From: Polyangiaceae bacterium UTPRO1
Lineage (GTDB): Bacteria; Desulfobacterota; Binatia; UTPRO1
Assembly (NCBI GenBank): GCA_002050235.1
Contig: MWST01000023.1
Span: 1-52,882 of the forward strand
DNA length: 52,882 bases
Direction: 5' to 3'
In this document: in pieces, positions 1 through 8,076 of the stretch
Position numbering within the stretch: position 1 is the stretch's first letter
Layout: every line of letters starts with the position of its first letter
Translations under genes and position numbers: made by a program
Notes under the pieces: generated by a model
What the model was told of the DNA's origin: nothing
What the model saw: only the letters and a program-made list of their open reading frames with translations
Database searches by the model: none

Positions 1-1
1 C

Positions 2-562
2 TTCTCCGGCCACAAGCTCTATGGTCCGACCGGCATCGGGGTGCTCTGGGGGCGCGCCGCGCGGCTCGCGGCGATGCCGCCGTGGCAGGGCGGTGGCGAG
101 ATGGTGCGCTCGGTCACGTGGGACGCGGTCACGTACGAAGCGCCTCCGCATCGTTTCGAGGCGGGGACGCCGCCGATCGCGGGCGCCGTAGGCTTGGCGG
201 CCGCTATCACCTACCTCGAAAGGCTCGATCGCGCCGCGCTCGCAGCCCACGAGCAGGACGTCCTCGCGTACGCCGCTGCAGCGCTCACCACGGTGCCGGG
301 GCTGCGGCTGATCGGCGCGGCTCCCGACAAGATCGGCGGCCACTCCTTCGTCCTCGCCGGCGTCCACGCCCACGACGTGGCCACGGTCCTCGACGCCGAG
401 GGCATCGCCGTGCGCGCCGGGCACCACTGCGCGCAGCCGATCATGCGGCGCTTCGGTGTCGCCGCGACGGTGCGGGCATCGTTCGGGCTCTACAACGGCC
501 GCGCCGACGTCGATCGGTTGCTCGCGGGGCTCGACGTCGTACGCCGCACGTTCGCGGCATGA
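2..562 (+). CDS. sufS: Cysteine desulfurase SufS, C-terminal part (cut by window start)
   Basis: PLP-dependent class V aminotransferase fold enzyme that removes sulfur from cysteine for Fe-S cluster assembly. The window opens inside the gene, leaving 186 codons. The first visible residues, FSGHKLYGPTGIGVLWG, hold the PLP-binding lysine (codon 14-16) and the family's GPTGIGVL signature. The active-site cysteine loop is seen as RAGHHCAQP (Cys codon 428-430), which is the SufS (group II) form. The stop overlaps the sufU start in an ATGA at 559-562, so the two are translationally coupled. SufBCD genes would be expected upstream, outside the window. The assignment is firm; only the N-terminal half is missing. 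Confidence 0.93.
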   Translation, partial: FSGHKLYGPTGIGVLWGRAARLAAMPPWQGGGEMVRSVTWDAVTYEAPPHRFEAGTPPIAGAVGLAAAITYLERLDRAALAAHEQDVLAYAAAALTTVPGLRLIGAAPDKIGGHSFVLAGVHAHDVATVLDAEGIAVRAGHHCAQPIMRRFGVAATVRASFGLYNGRADVDRLLAGLDVVRRTFAA

Positions 563-978
563 GCGCCGCCCCCGGACTCTATCGCGACGTCGTCCTCGAG
601 CACGGCAGGCGGCCGCGCAACGTCGGCCCGCTGGCGAGCGCGACCCATGCAGCCGAGGGCGACAACCCGCTCTGCGGCGACAGCGTCAGGGTCGAGGTCG
701 AGCGCCGTGGCGACGTGCTCGCACGGCTGGCGTTCGCGGGCGAGAGCTGCATCCTCGCGACCGCGTCGGCATCGCTCATGACCGAGGAGCTGCGCGGTGC
801 ACACGTCGACGAGGCGCGGCGGCGGGCGGCGGCGATGGAGGCGTTGTGCAGCGACGGCCGCGGTGCCGCCGACGCGCTCGGCCCTCTCGCGGCGTTTGCC
901 GACGTGCACCGGCACCCGGCCCGTATTGCGTGTGCGCTCCTGCCGTGGCGGACGCTCGTACGGGCGCTCGGCGATTGA
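559..978 (+). CDS. sufU: SufU-type Fe-S assembly protein / SufS sulfurtransfer partner
   Basis: 139-residue IscU-fold protein. SufU proteins take the persulfide sulfur from SufS through a zinc site. The zinc ligands known for this family are present: Cys39 and Asp41 in NPLCGDSV, Cys64 in ESCILATASAS, and Cys125 in RIACALLPW. The retained Asp and the RxxCxLLPW ending favour SufU over IscU. The start overlaps the sufS stop by four bases. A SufS-SufU pair is best known from Gram-positive bacteria and actinobacteria but also occurs in several uncultured phyla. Confidence 0.9.
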   Translation: MSAAPGLYRDVVLEHGRRPRNVGPLASATHAAEGDNPLCGDSVRVEVERRGDVLARLAFAGESCILATASASLMTEELRGAHVDEARRRAAAMEALCSDGRGAADALGPLAAFADVHRHPARIACALLPWRTLVRALGD

Positions 979-1009
979 AAGCGCGACGAAGGTTGGGCTA
1001 AAGAGCCGC

Positions 1010-1321
1010 ATGGCTCGATTGAAAGCTGGCGCCCGACTGAAGAGCGCCGTCTGTGCAACCGAAGTTATCGTCATCGCGGCTCCCGCCGGAGAGGTGGACG
1101 TGCGTTGCGGCGGCGCACCGATGCTCGCCAGCGGCGAGGAGGCTGCTGCCGATGCCGCCCTCGATCCCGCTGCCGCCGGCGGCACTGCGCTCGGCAAGCG
1201 CTACATCAGCGCCGGCGGCGATCTCGAGCTCCTCTGCACCAAGCCCGGCAAGGGATCGCTCGCCGTCGGCGCGTCGCCGCTGGTCCTGAAGGAAGCGAAG
1301 CCGCTGCCGTCCTCCGACTGA
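1010..1321 (+). CDS. Small conserved protein beside acyl-CoA ligase, function unknown
   Basis: 103 residues starting MARLKAGARLKSAVC. There is no signal peptide or membrane helix. The first half is beta-rich with two cysteines (Cys15 and the Cys of RCGGAPM). The middle is Ala/Gly/Asp-rich, and a third Cys lies in LLCTKPGKG. I recall similar short proteins beginning with RLKAGTRLKS next to acyl-CoA synthetases in other bacteria, but I know no function. It sits 31 bases after sufU and 34 bases before the ligase on the same strand. It may be a companion of the ligase or a small metal-binding protein. Confidence 0.72.
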   Translation: MARLKAGARLKSAVCATEVIVIAAPAGEVDVRCGGAPMLASGEEAAADAALDPAAAGGTALGKRYISAGGDLELLCTKPGKGSLAVGASPLVLKEAKPLPSSD

Positions 1322-1355
1322 GCGGCCGAGCCGCGGCGGGCGTCGAGACCTCTCC

Positions 1356-2855
1356 ATGAACCTGATGATGCTGCTCGAGATGGCGACCGAGGGCTTCGGC
1401 GATCGGATCGCGATCCAGAGCCAGGACGCCAAGCTCAGTTACAGCGAGCTCTTCGCGGCGGCCGGCGCCGCCGCGCACGCGGTGGCGGCGAGCGGCGCCG
1501 AGCGCCTCGCGGTGCTCGACGTGAATAGCCTCGCCGTGCCGGTGGGACTCTTTGCCGCGGCCTGGGTCGGCGTGCCCTTCGTGCCGCTCAACTACCGGCT
1601 CACCGGAAAGGAGCTCGAGGCGCTCCTCGCCTCGATCGCGCCCGCCTATCTGGTCACCGACACGGACCGCGCCGGAGCGCTCGCCGCCACGGTGCGCACG
1701 GTCGTGGATCGAGAGGGGTTCCTCGCCGCCGCTCGCGGCGGTGCGGACCGGCCCGGCGAGTGGTCGATGGACGCCGATGCGATCGGAATCCTGCTCTTCA
1801 CCAGCGGTACGACCGGAGCGCCGAAGGCGGCGGTCCTGCGGCAGAAGCACCTGGTGTCGTACATCTTCGGCTCGATAGAATTCGGCGCCGCCGATGCGAG
1901 CGACGCCGCGCTCGTGAGCGTGCCGCCGTATCACATCGCCGGCATGGCGGCGATCCTGAGCTCGGTCTACTCGGGGCGACGGATCGTGCAGCTCTCGAGC
2001 TTCGACGCCGCCGGCTGGGTCGAGACGGCGCGGCGCGAGCGGGTCACGCACGCGTTCGTCGTCCCGACCATGCTCACCCGCATCGTCGACGTGCTGGCGC
2101 GCGAGGGCCTGACCCTGCCGCACCTCCGCGCCGTCTCCTACGGCGGCGGCAAGATGCCGCAGCCGGTGATCGAGCGCGCCATGGCGCTGTTGCCGGAGGC
2201 GGCTTTCACCAATGCCTACGGCCTCACCGAGACCAGCTCCACCATCACCGTGCTCGGTCCCGAGGATCATCGCGCGGCGGCGGCGAGCGCCGATCCCGCC
2301 GTGCGCCGGCGCCTGGTCTCGGTCGGCCGCGCGCTCCCGAGCATCGAGCTCGAGGTGCGCGACGAGGAAGGGCGGCCGTGCCCGGCCGGAGTTTCCGGCG
2401 AGATCCACGTGCGCGGCGAGCAGGTGTCCGGCGAATACCTCGGGCTCGCGTCGCGCCTGACCAGGGACGGCTGGTTCCCGACCCGCGACGCCGGCACGCT
2501 CGACGCCGAGGGCTATCTGTTCCTCGAAGGCCGCATCGACGACGTCATCGTGCGCGGCGGCGAGAACCTCTCGCCCGGCGAGATCGAGGAGGTGCTCCTC
2601 GCGCACCCCGCGATCGCCGATTGCGGGGTCGTGGGCGTGCCCGACGAGCAGTGGGGCGAGGCGGTCGCGGCGGTGATCGTCACCCATCCCGACCGGACGG
2701 TGACACCCGACGAGGTGCGGGAGTTCGTGAAGCAGCGGCTGCGCTCGTCGCGGGCGCCGGCGCGCGTCGAGTTCCGGCGCGAGCTCCCGTACAACGAGAC
2801 CGGCAAGCTCCTGCGCCGGAAGCTGCGCGAGGAGCTGGCGCGGACGGTCGCGTAG
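1356..2855 (+). CDS. Acyl-CoA ligase (AMP-forming)
   Basis: 499-residue ANL-superfamily enzyme that activates a carboxylic acid to its CoA thioester through an acyl-adenylate. Visible motifs, in order: the P-loop-like LLFTSGTTGAPKAAVLR near residue 146, AYGLTETSST near 288, the GWFPTRDAGTLDAEGYLF aspartate motif near 371, the hinge GRIDDVIVRGGENLSPGEIEE near 392, and the C-terminal catalytic lysine in NETGKLLRRKLRE. It is slightly shorter than typical long-chain ligases and closer in size to medium-chain or aromatic-acid ligases. The substrate cannot be read from sequence. The surrounding CoA-transferases, crotonases and dehydrogenases place it at entry into beta-oxidation-like catabolism. 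Confidence 0.9.
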   Translation: MNLMMLLEMATEGFGDRIAIQSQDAKLSYSELFAAAGAAAHAVAASGAERLAVLDVNSLAVPVGLFAAAWVGVPFVPLNYRLTGKELEALLASIAPAYLVTDTDRAGALAATVRTVVDREGFLAAARGGADRPGEWSMDADAIGILLFTSGTTGAPKAAVLRQKHLVSYIFGSIEFGAADASDAALVSVPPYHIAGMAAILSSVYSGRRIVQLSSFDAAGWVETARRERVTHAFVVPTMLTRIVDVLAREGLTLPHLRAVSYGGGKMPQPVIERAMALLPEAAFTNAYGLTETSSTITVLGPEDHRAAAASADPAVRRRLVSVGRALPSIELEVRDEEGRPCPAGVSGEIHVRGEQVSGEYLGLASRLTRDGWFPTRDAGTLDAEGYLFLEGRIDDVIVRGGENLSPGEIEEVLLAHPAIADCGVVGVPDEQWGEAVAAVIVTHPDRTVTPDEVREFVKQRLRSSRAPARVEFRRELPYNETGKLLRRKLREELARTVA

Positions 2856-2860
2856 CGGCA

Positions 2861-3931
2861 GTGGCGGTGCGGTGCCTCGACGTCGCCGCGGCCTGCGACC
2901 AGCTCCTCTCCCCGTACGTTCGCGAGACCCGGTCGCCGCTCGGCGACGCACCGCTGCTGGCGATCGACGCGCGGCGGCGCGGCGCCGGCGCCGCGCCGCC
3001 GCCGGCGGCGCTGGCTGCGATCGCCGCAGTGCCGGCGCCGGTCGTCGTGCTCGCCGACGCCGCCGGCCGCGCCGCGGCGCCCGAGCTCTGCGCCGCGTGC
3101 GACGTCGTGGTTGCCAGCGAAGAGGAGCTCGCGGAGGTGGCGGCGGGGATAGCGGCAGCGCCGATCGCCGCGGCGACGCTCGTCCAGGTGCTGCGCGCCG
3201 GCGCCGCGCTCGACACCGCGGCGGCGCTCGTCGTCGAGTCGCTGGCCTACGGCGCGCTCCAGGCGGGGCCGGAGCACCGCCGCTGGCTGGCGCGGCGCCC
3301 GGCGCCGGCCGCGGCTGCAGCGACCGCGGCGGACGAGGCGGTGCGCGTCGAGCGGCAGGACGGCGTGCTCGTGCTGACGTTGGCGCGGCCGGCCCGCCAC
3401 AACGCCTACTCGCTGCGGATGCGCGACGCCCTCGCGGCGGCGCTCGCAGTGGCGCTCGCCGATCCGTCGCTCGCGGTGGTGCTCCGCGGCGCCGGGCCGT
3501 CGTTCTGCAGCGGCGGCGACCTCGACGAGTTCGGGAGGCTCCCCGATCCGGCGACGGCGCACATCGTGCGCACGACCCGGAGTCCGGCCGCCGGCCTCGC
3601 GGCGCTTGGTTCGCGGCTCCGCGTCGAGGTCCACGGCGCCTGCATCGGCGCCGGCATCGAGCTCGCGGCCTGGGCGCGCGAAGTGGCGGCGGCAGCGGAC
3701 GCGTTCTTCGCGCTCCCCGAGATCGCGATGGGGCTCATTCCGGGGGCGGGCGGGACAGCGAGCCTGCCGCGGCGGATCGGGCGCCAGCGGACCGCGCTCC
3801 TGGCGCTCACGGGGCGGCGCCTCGATGCCGCGACGGCGCGCGCCTGGGGGCTCGTCGATACCGTGACCGCGGCCGCGGCGGCGACCTGGCGGCGGCAGTC
3901 GCCGGCGCACCCGGGACGGCGCGGCTCCTAG
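2861..3931 (+). CDS. Crotonase (enoyl-CoA hydratase/isomerase) with rearranged architecture
   Basis: 356 residues from a GTG start five bases after the ligase stop. The crotonase core occupies residues 161-356. The oxyanion loop FCSGGDLDEFG and both hydratase-type glutamates (GIELAAWA and LPEIAMGLIPGAGG) are present, so hydratase activity is possible. The protein stops right after ATARAWGLVDTV, so the usual C-terminal helical domain of about 60 residues is missing. The first 150 residues contain a stretch (ASEEELAEVAAGIAAAP, then ESLAYGALQAG) that resembles that missing helical region, preceded by a degenerate crotonase-like strand and CDVVV segment. It may be a circular permutation or a decayed tandem fusion. 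The start codon is uncertain (GTG 2867 is also possible). Its end overlaps the convergent gene by four bases. Confidence 0.8.
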   Translation: MAVRCLDVAAACDQLLSPYVRETRSPLGDAPLLAIDARRRGAGAAPPPAALAAIAAVPAPVVVLADAAGRAAAPELCAACDVVVASEEELAEVAAGIAAAPIAAATLVQVLRAGAALDTAAALVVESLAYGALQAGPEHRRWLARRPAPAAAAATAADEAVRVERQDGVLVLTLARPARHNAYSLRMRDALAAALAVALADPSLAVVLRGAGPSFCSGGDLDEFGRLPDPATAHIVRTTRSPAAGLAALGSRLRVEVHGACIGAGIELAAWAREVAAAADAFFALPEIAMGLIPGAGGTASLPRRIGRQRTALLALTGRRLDAATARAWGLVDTVTAAAAATWRRQSPAHPGRRGS

Positions 3932-5403
3932 CGGCGGGCGGCGGCGGCGCGGCCGGCGCGGCGGCCGAAGAACGTCGCGTCGGCAATGGAGAGGCCGCTG
4001 CTGTAGCCCTGGGCCGCGAGGCCCGAGGTCGTCCGCCCGGCGGCGTAGAGGCCGGGTACGATCTCGCCGTCGGCCGTCACCACCTCGCCGTCGACGGTGG
4101 TGTGCAGGCCGCCGAGCGTGAACACGGTGTAGAGCGCCGCTTCGGGGCGGTAGTCGAGAGCGGCGAAGGGCGGCTTGACGAGCGGCACGAGGTGGTCGGC
4201 TGCCTTGTGGAAGAGGGGATCCTCGCCGCGGGCGGCGTGCTCGTTGTAGTAGGCGACGGTGTGCTGCAGGCTGCCGGTCGGACAGTCGAGGGCGCGCTCG
4301 AGGTCGGCGATCGTATCCTCTACGGCGGCGAGCTCGGTCGGCGGAAAAGGTCGCTCGAAGGTGGCGTCGTCGAGGATCAGGAAGACTTCGCCGTTCTCGC
4401 CGAGGAGCGCCCGCTCGCCGACCACCGTCTGGTACAGATCCTCGGCGACGAAGCGCTGGCCGCGGCGATTGACGAAGATGCCGCGCAGCAGCCCCTTCGG
4501 CACGGTGAACGGCAGCACGATGCAGCCGACGTCCATGCGTATCGCGTCGCCGCCGGCGCCCATGCCCATGCGTATGCCGCGGCCGTCGTCGCCGTCGCTG
4601 GCAGCGCGGAAGCGGCACTTGCGCAGCAGCGGCGCATAGCGTTCGACCATGGCCTTGTTGTTGATGAAGCCGCCGGCGGCGAGGATGACACCGCGGCGCG
4701 CTCCGTAGCAGCGCTCGGCGCCGTCGACCTTGGCGACGACGCCGACCACGCGCCGGCCGTCGTCGACGACGAGCGTCTCGACGAGGGTGTCGCACTCGAC
4801 GCGGACCGGCGTCGCCGCCACCGCCGCCACCAGCGCGCGCATGAGCCGGCCGCCGGCCTCGATCCCGTCCTGCTGGACGGTATGGCCGCGCGGCGCCGGC
4901 TTGGCGAGCTCGCGATAGGGCCAGGCGAGCTCGCTACCCGAGTAGCTCAGGCAATCGTCGGTCGGCGTGTACGACCCCTCGCCGTAGTAGGACGGCTTGA
5001 AGGGCACACCGTGGGCGGCGAGCCAAGCGAAGTGAGCGACGCTCTCGGCCGCATAGAGGCGGATCTTCGCCTCGTCGGCGCCCGGCCCGCAAGCGGCAAG
5101 GAGGTACTTGCACATCTCCTCCGGCGAGTCGTCGAAGCCGCACGCCTTCTGGATGGGCGTACCGCCACCCAGGTAGATCTGTCCGGTCGAGAGCGCGGTC
5201 GTGCCGCCGCCGCCGCTCGCGCGTTCGAGCACCAGAACCTCGGCGCCGGCGGCGTCGGCTTCGAGGGCGGCGCAGGCGCCGGCGCCGCCGAAGCCGACGA
5301 CTATGACGTCGGCCTCGGCGTCCCAGGCGGCGACGTCGCGGCGGGCGCGGACGGCGGTGGCGCGGCCGAGATCGCGCCGTGGGCGGGGCATATCAGCGGA
5401 CAT
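3928..5403 (-). CDS. FAD-dependent oxidoreductase (3-ketosteroid dehydrogenase/fumarate reductase flavoprotein family)
   Basis: 491 residues. The Rossmann motif DVIVVGFGGAGACAALEA lies near residue 33, followed by LVLERASGGGGTTALSTG, the FAD contact typical of the FAD_binding_2 family. The C-terminal FAD segment GLYAAGRTTSG...GYSSGLSIADATFFGRRAG closes the fold. This family includes KstD-type steroid delta-1-dehydrogenases, fumarate reductases and related enzymes that remove or add hydrogens next to a carbonyl. There is no signal peptide, so it is cytoplasmic. The gene starts inside the end of the upstream CoA-transferase gene (11-base overlap), which indicates one operon. Steroid specificity is only a possibility. 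Confidence 0.85.
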   Translation of the reverse strand: MSADMPRPRRDLGRATAVRARRDVAAWDAEADVIVVGFGGAGACAALEADAAGAEVLVLERASGGGGTTALSTGQIYLGGGTPIQKACGFDDSPEEMCKYLLAACGPGADEAKIRLYAAESVAHFAWLAAHGVPFKPSYYGEGSYTPTDDCLSYSGSELAWPYRELAKPAPRGHTVQQDGIEAGGRLMRALVAAVAATPVRVECDTLVETLVVDDGRRVVGVVAKVDGAERCYGARRGVILAAGGFINNKAMVERYAPLLRKCRFRAASDGDDGRGIRMGMGAGGDAIRMDVGCIVLPFTVPKGLLRGIFVNRRGQRFVAEDLYQTVVGERALLGENGEVFLILDDATFERPFPPTELAAVEDTIADLERALDCPTGSLQHTVAYYNEHAARGEDPLFHKAADHLVPLVKPPFAALDYRPEAALYTVFTLGGLHTTVDGEVVTADGEIVPGLYAAGRTTSGLAAQGYSSGLSIADATFFGRRAGRAAAARR

Positions 5404-6853
5404 GGATCTCCTTCAGCACCGCTTCGGTGTCGGCGCCGAGCGGGCGGGCGCGCCACTCGGCGGAACGGGCGCGCGGCGGCAGGATCGGCGCCGCGACGCC
5501 GTCGGCGACGACTTCCCAGGCGGCCGCACGGCGCCGTCCCGGGAGGAGGCGTACCGCGGCGGCGGCAGGCTCGGGGCCGAAGGCGAGCACGTGTGCGGCG
5601 ACGTCGCGGAGCGTCAGCGCCGCCAGCACGCCGCCGCCGCGGCGATATGCCGCCAGCGCCGCAGCCGCCGCGTGCATCCCGGTCAGCGGATCGGCGACGG
5701 CATCGCCGCAGAAGAGCGGCGTCGTGCCGCCCGCGCGCCGGCCGGTAGCGTAGGCGAGGCCGGCGGCCGCCGCGGCGTCGTCGCCGAAGCCGATCCAGCC
5801 GCCGGCGGCGCCGCGGCGCCCGTAGGCGGTGATGCTGATCCAGGTGAGTCCGGGGCGGGTGCGGACGAGGGCTGCCGGGTCGATGCCGAGCTGGTGCATG
5901 GCGCGCGGTCGCGAGCTCTCGATCACGATGTCGGCGCGCGCCAGCAAAGCCATGAGCGCGCTGCGTCCGGCGGCGGCGGCGAAGTCGAGGGCGACGCTTT
6001 CCTTGCCGCCGTTCAGGAGATCGAAGAATGCCGCCGGGCCACTGCGGGCGCCGTCCGGTCGGCGCGAGCTCTCGACCTTGACGACGCGGGCGCCGGCGCG
6101 CGCCAGGAGATCGCCCGCCAGGGGTCCGGCCCAGAGCGCGGAGAGATCGACGACGAAGGGCGGACGAGCGGGCGGCGGCACGCGGCGCCGACCGACGGCG
6201 GCGAGGCGACACCACGGCGGCGCGGCCGGCGGCGGCGGCGCCGCGATCGCGACGGCGAGTCCGAGCAGACGCGCCCGGGCGACGAGAGCCCGCACGCGAC
6301 GCCCGGCGACGGCGCCGGCGATCGCCGGCCACGGGTCGGTTGCGGGCGTCGCCTCCAGCCAGGCCGGCACCATCGCCAGGTCGTCGGCGCGGGGCAGATT
6401 GATCGCCAGCCAGCCGTCGCGCGCGGGTACCAGCCGGCAGTACCCGCCGGCCGACGTCGTGCCGCGGCGTTCGAGCCCGAGGACGGCGGCGCGCTCGCCG
6501 AGGAGCGTCGCTCCGTCCACGAGTGCGAGGGCGGGGGCGTCACCGTGATCTCCCGCGAGGGTGCGCAGGGCGGCGAGCGCGCCGCGGGCGCACGCGGCCA
6601 GGTGGCCGGGCGGCGCCACCGGCGGTACGCCGGCGTAACCGGTCAAAGCCATGAGGCCGGTCGCGGCCGCGGCGAGTGCGGGGTGCGCTTCGGCGGGCCC
6701 ACTGCGGATCTCGTCGGCAGCGTAGCCGAGCGTTGCCAGCAGGGCACGGGCATAACCATCGCTGACGCGCGGTTCGCCGGCGCCGGCAGTCGCGGCGTCG
6801 CCGCCGGCGCTGCGCTTGCCGCCTGCCGCCGGCTTGGAGTAGGCTCCAAACAT
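5393..6853 (-). CDS. Family III CoA-transferase (CaiB/BaiF) with permuted domain order
   Basis: 486 residues. The segment that normally begins these enzymes, VVDLSALWAGPLAGDLLARA, appears only at residue 234. It is followed by the usual ADIVIESSRPRAM and ISITAYGR motifs, and GFGDDAAAAAGL carries the likely catalytic Asp (about residue 359). The part that normally comes last, a GGYCRLVPARDGWLAINL segment, lies before it at 136-153. The protein therefore looks like a circularly permuted family III enzyme. It starts at ATG 6853, beside nested inverted repeats in the divergent promoter region, and overlaps the FAD-oxidoreductase gene. Substrates are unknown. Confidence 0.82.
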   Translation of the reverse strand: MFGAYSKPAAGGKRSAGGDAATAGAGEPRVSDGYARALLATLGYAADEIRSGPAEAHPALAAAATGLMALTGYAGVPPVAPPGHLAACARGALAALRTLAGDHGDAPALALVDGATLLGERAAVLGLERRGTTSAGGYCRLVPARDGWLAINLPRADDLAMVPAWLEATPATDPWPAIAGAVAGRRVRALVARARLLGLAVAIAAPPPPAAPPWCRLAAVGRRRVPPPARPPFVVDLSALWAGPLAGDLLARAGARVVKVESSRRPDGARSGPAAFFDLLNGGKESVALDFAAAAGRSALMALLARADIVIESSRPRAMHQLGIDPAALVRTRPGLTWISITAYGRRGAAGGWIGFGDDAAAAAGLAYATGRRAGGTTPLFCGDAVADPLTGMHAAAAALAAYRRGGGVLAALTLRDVAAHVLAFGPEPAAAAVRLLPGRRRAAAWEVVADGVAAPILPPRARSAEWRARPLGADTEAVLKEIHVR

Positions 6854-6872
6854 CGAGTCGACTCTAGACTCG
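6834..6872. promoter_or_regulatory. Nested inverted repeats at divergent promoter
   Basis: Between the divergent starts at 6853 and 6925 lie two palindromic elements. TTGGAG-TAGG-CTCCAA spans 6834-6849. CGAGTC-gactcta-GACTCG spans 6854-6872 and contains the perfect decamer GAGTCGACTC. The first overlaps the opening codons of the minus-strand gene and the second abuts its start codon, so binding there could block that gene. The arrangement resembles operators of TetR- or GntR-type repressors, but no regulator gene is nearby. This is inference from symmetry only. Confidence 0.4.
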
Positions 6873-6924
6873 CTCGAAGTCGCTTTTCAATCGCACGCAT
6901 GCACGCACGTTCGAGGTTTCCAGC

Positions 6925-8076
6925 ATGACCCGGCCGGCTCGCACCGTCCGCCATCGCCAGGCGGCGGTGGTCGGCATCCATGCGCTGCCGTTCTCGAAGA
7001 GCATCGGCATGACCGAGCGTCGCGCCGGAGCCCTAGCCATCCTCGGCGCGCTCGCCGACGCCGGACTCGAGGTCGCCGACGTCGACGCCATGTACCGCTT
7101 CGTCTGGGAGAACACCACCGAGATGGAGATGGCGCGCATCCTCGGCGTCGAGAACTTGCGCGCCTTCGGCGAGGTCGACTACGGCGGCGGCGCCGGCGCA
7201 CCGACGATCGCGCACGCGGCGATCGCGATCGAGAATTCGCTCGCCGACGTCGTCGTCTGCTGGCGGGCCCGCAACCGCTCGTCGGGCGGACGGCCGTGGG
7301 CGAGCCAGTTGCACGCGGTCGGTCAGGATCAGTTCGAACGGCCCTATCACATCGTGCGCCCGGTCGACGGCATGGCGCTCCACACTCGCTTCTGGATCGA
7401 GAAGTACGGCTGGCAGCCCGAGGATCTGGGGCGCGTAGCGGTGACGCAGCGCCAGCACGCACGGCGCAATCCCGCCGCCCTCATGCAGAAGCCGATGACG
7501 ATGGACGATTATCTGGCGTCGCGACTCATCGCTGATCCGCTGCGACTCTTCGACTGCTGTCTCGAGACCGACGCGGCGATGGCGATGGTGCTGACGACCG
7601 CCGAGCGCGCCGCCGATCTCCGCACCCCGCCCGCGTACGTGACCGGCTTTGGCATGGGCTCGGGCCCGCAGATGACGGCGATGACGTTCTTCTACGGCGA
7701 AGAGCTCGGGGCGACGCCGTCGCGCTGGGTGGCGCCCGAGCTCTGGCGCAACACCGGGCTGCGGCCGGCGGACATCGACGTCGTCCAGTTCTACGACGCC
7801 TTCACGCCGCAGATCCCGCTCGGCTTCGAGGAGTACGGGTTCTGCAAGGAGGGCGAAGGGCCGGCGTTCATGCAGTCGAGTGCGTGTCCGCTCTACAACA
7901 CCAGCGGCGGCGGGCTCTCGGAGGCCTACGTGCACGGGTTCAATCTCCTCGTCGAGGGCGTGCGGCAGGTGCGCGGCACGTCGACCACCCAGGCGCCGAA
8001 CGTGCGGCACTCGCTGGTGACGAGCGGCAACGTCGTGCCGACCGGCGCCATCGTGTTCTCGAAGGAGCCGTGGTGA
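6925..8076 (+). CDS. Thiolase-like (SCP2/Ltp2 type) protein, nucleophile cysteine absent
   Basis: 383-residue thiolase-fold protein of the lipid-transfer/SCP2-thiolase group. At the position of the thiolase nucleophile the sequence reads DYGGGAGAPTIAHA (residues 85-98), without a cysteine. The C-terminal signature is QFYDAFTPQIPLGFEEYGF followed by NTSGGGLSEAYVHG. Loss of the cysteine together with the YDAF region is what is known for Ltp2-type steroid side-chain aldolases, which cleave beta-hydroxy acyl-CoAs with a DUF35 partner. The next gene is such a partner and overlaps it by four bases (GTGA). A retro-aldolase is therefore more likely than a classical thiolase; the substrate is unknown. 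Confidence 0.82.
   Translation: MTRPARTVRHRQAAVVGIHALPFSKSIGMTERRAGALAILGALADAGLEVADVDAMYRFVWENTTEMEMARILGVENLRAFGEVDYGGGAGAPTIAHAAIAIENSLADVVVCWRARNRSSGGRPWASQLHAVGQDQFERPYHIVRPVDGMALHTRFWIEKYGWQPEDLGRVAVTQRQHARRNPAALMQKPMTMDDYLASRLIADPLRLFDCCLETDAAMAMVLTTAERAADLRTPPAYVTGFGMGSGPQMTAMTFFYGEELGATPSRWVAPELWRNTGLRPADIDVVQFYDAFTPQIPLGFEEYGFCKEGEGPAFMQSSACPLYNTSGGGLSEAYVHGFNLLVEGVRQVRGTSTTQAPNVRHSLVTSGNVVPTGAIVFSKEPW

Noticed and set aside
3928..5403. Confident naming as 3-ketosteroid delta-1-dehydrogenase (kstD)
   Set aside because: Only the general FAD_binding_2 features are visible; substrate-specific residues could not be verified by eye.
2872..5748. A 958-codon open frame on the plus strand
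   Set aside because: Low-complexity Arg/Gly/Ala translation crossing genes with firm family matches; a composition artefact.
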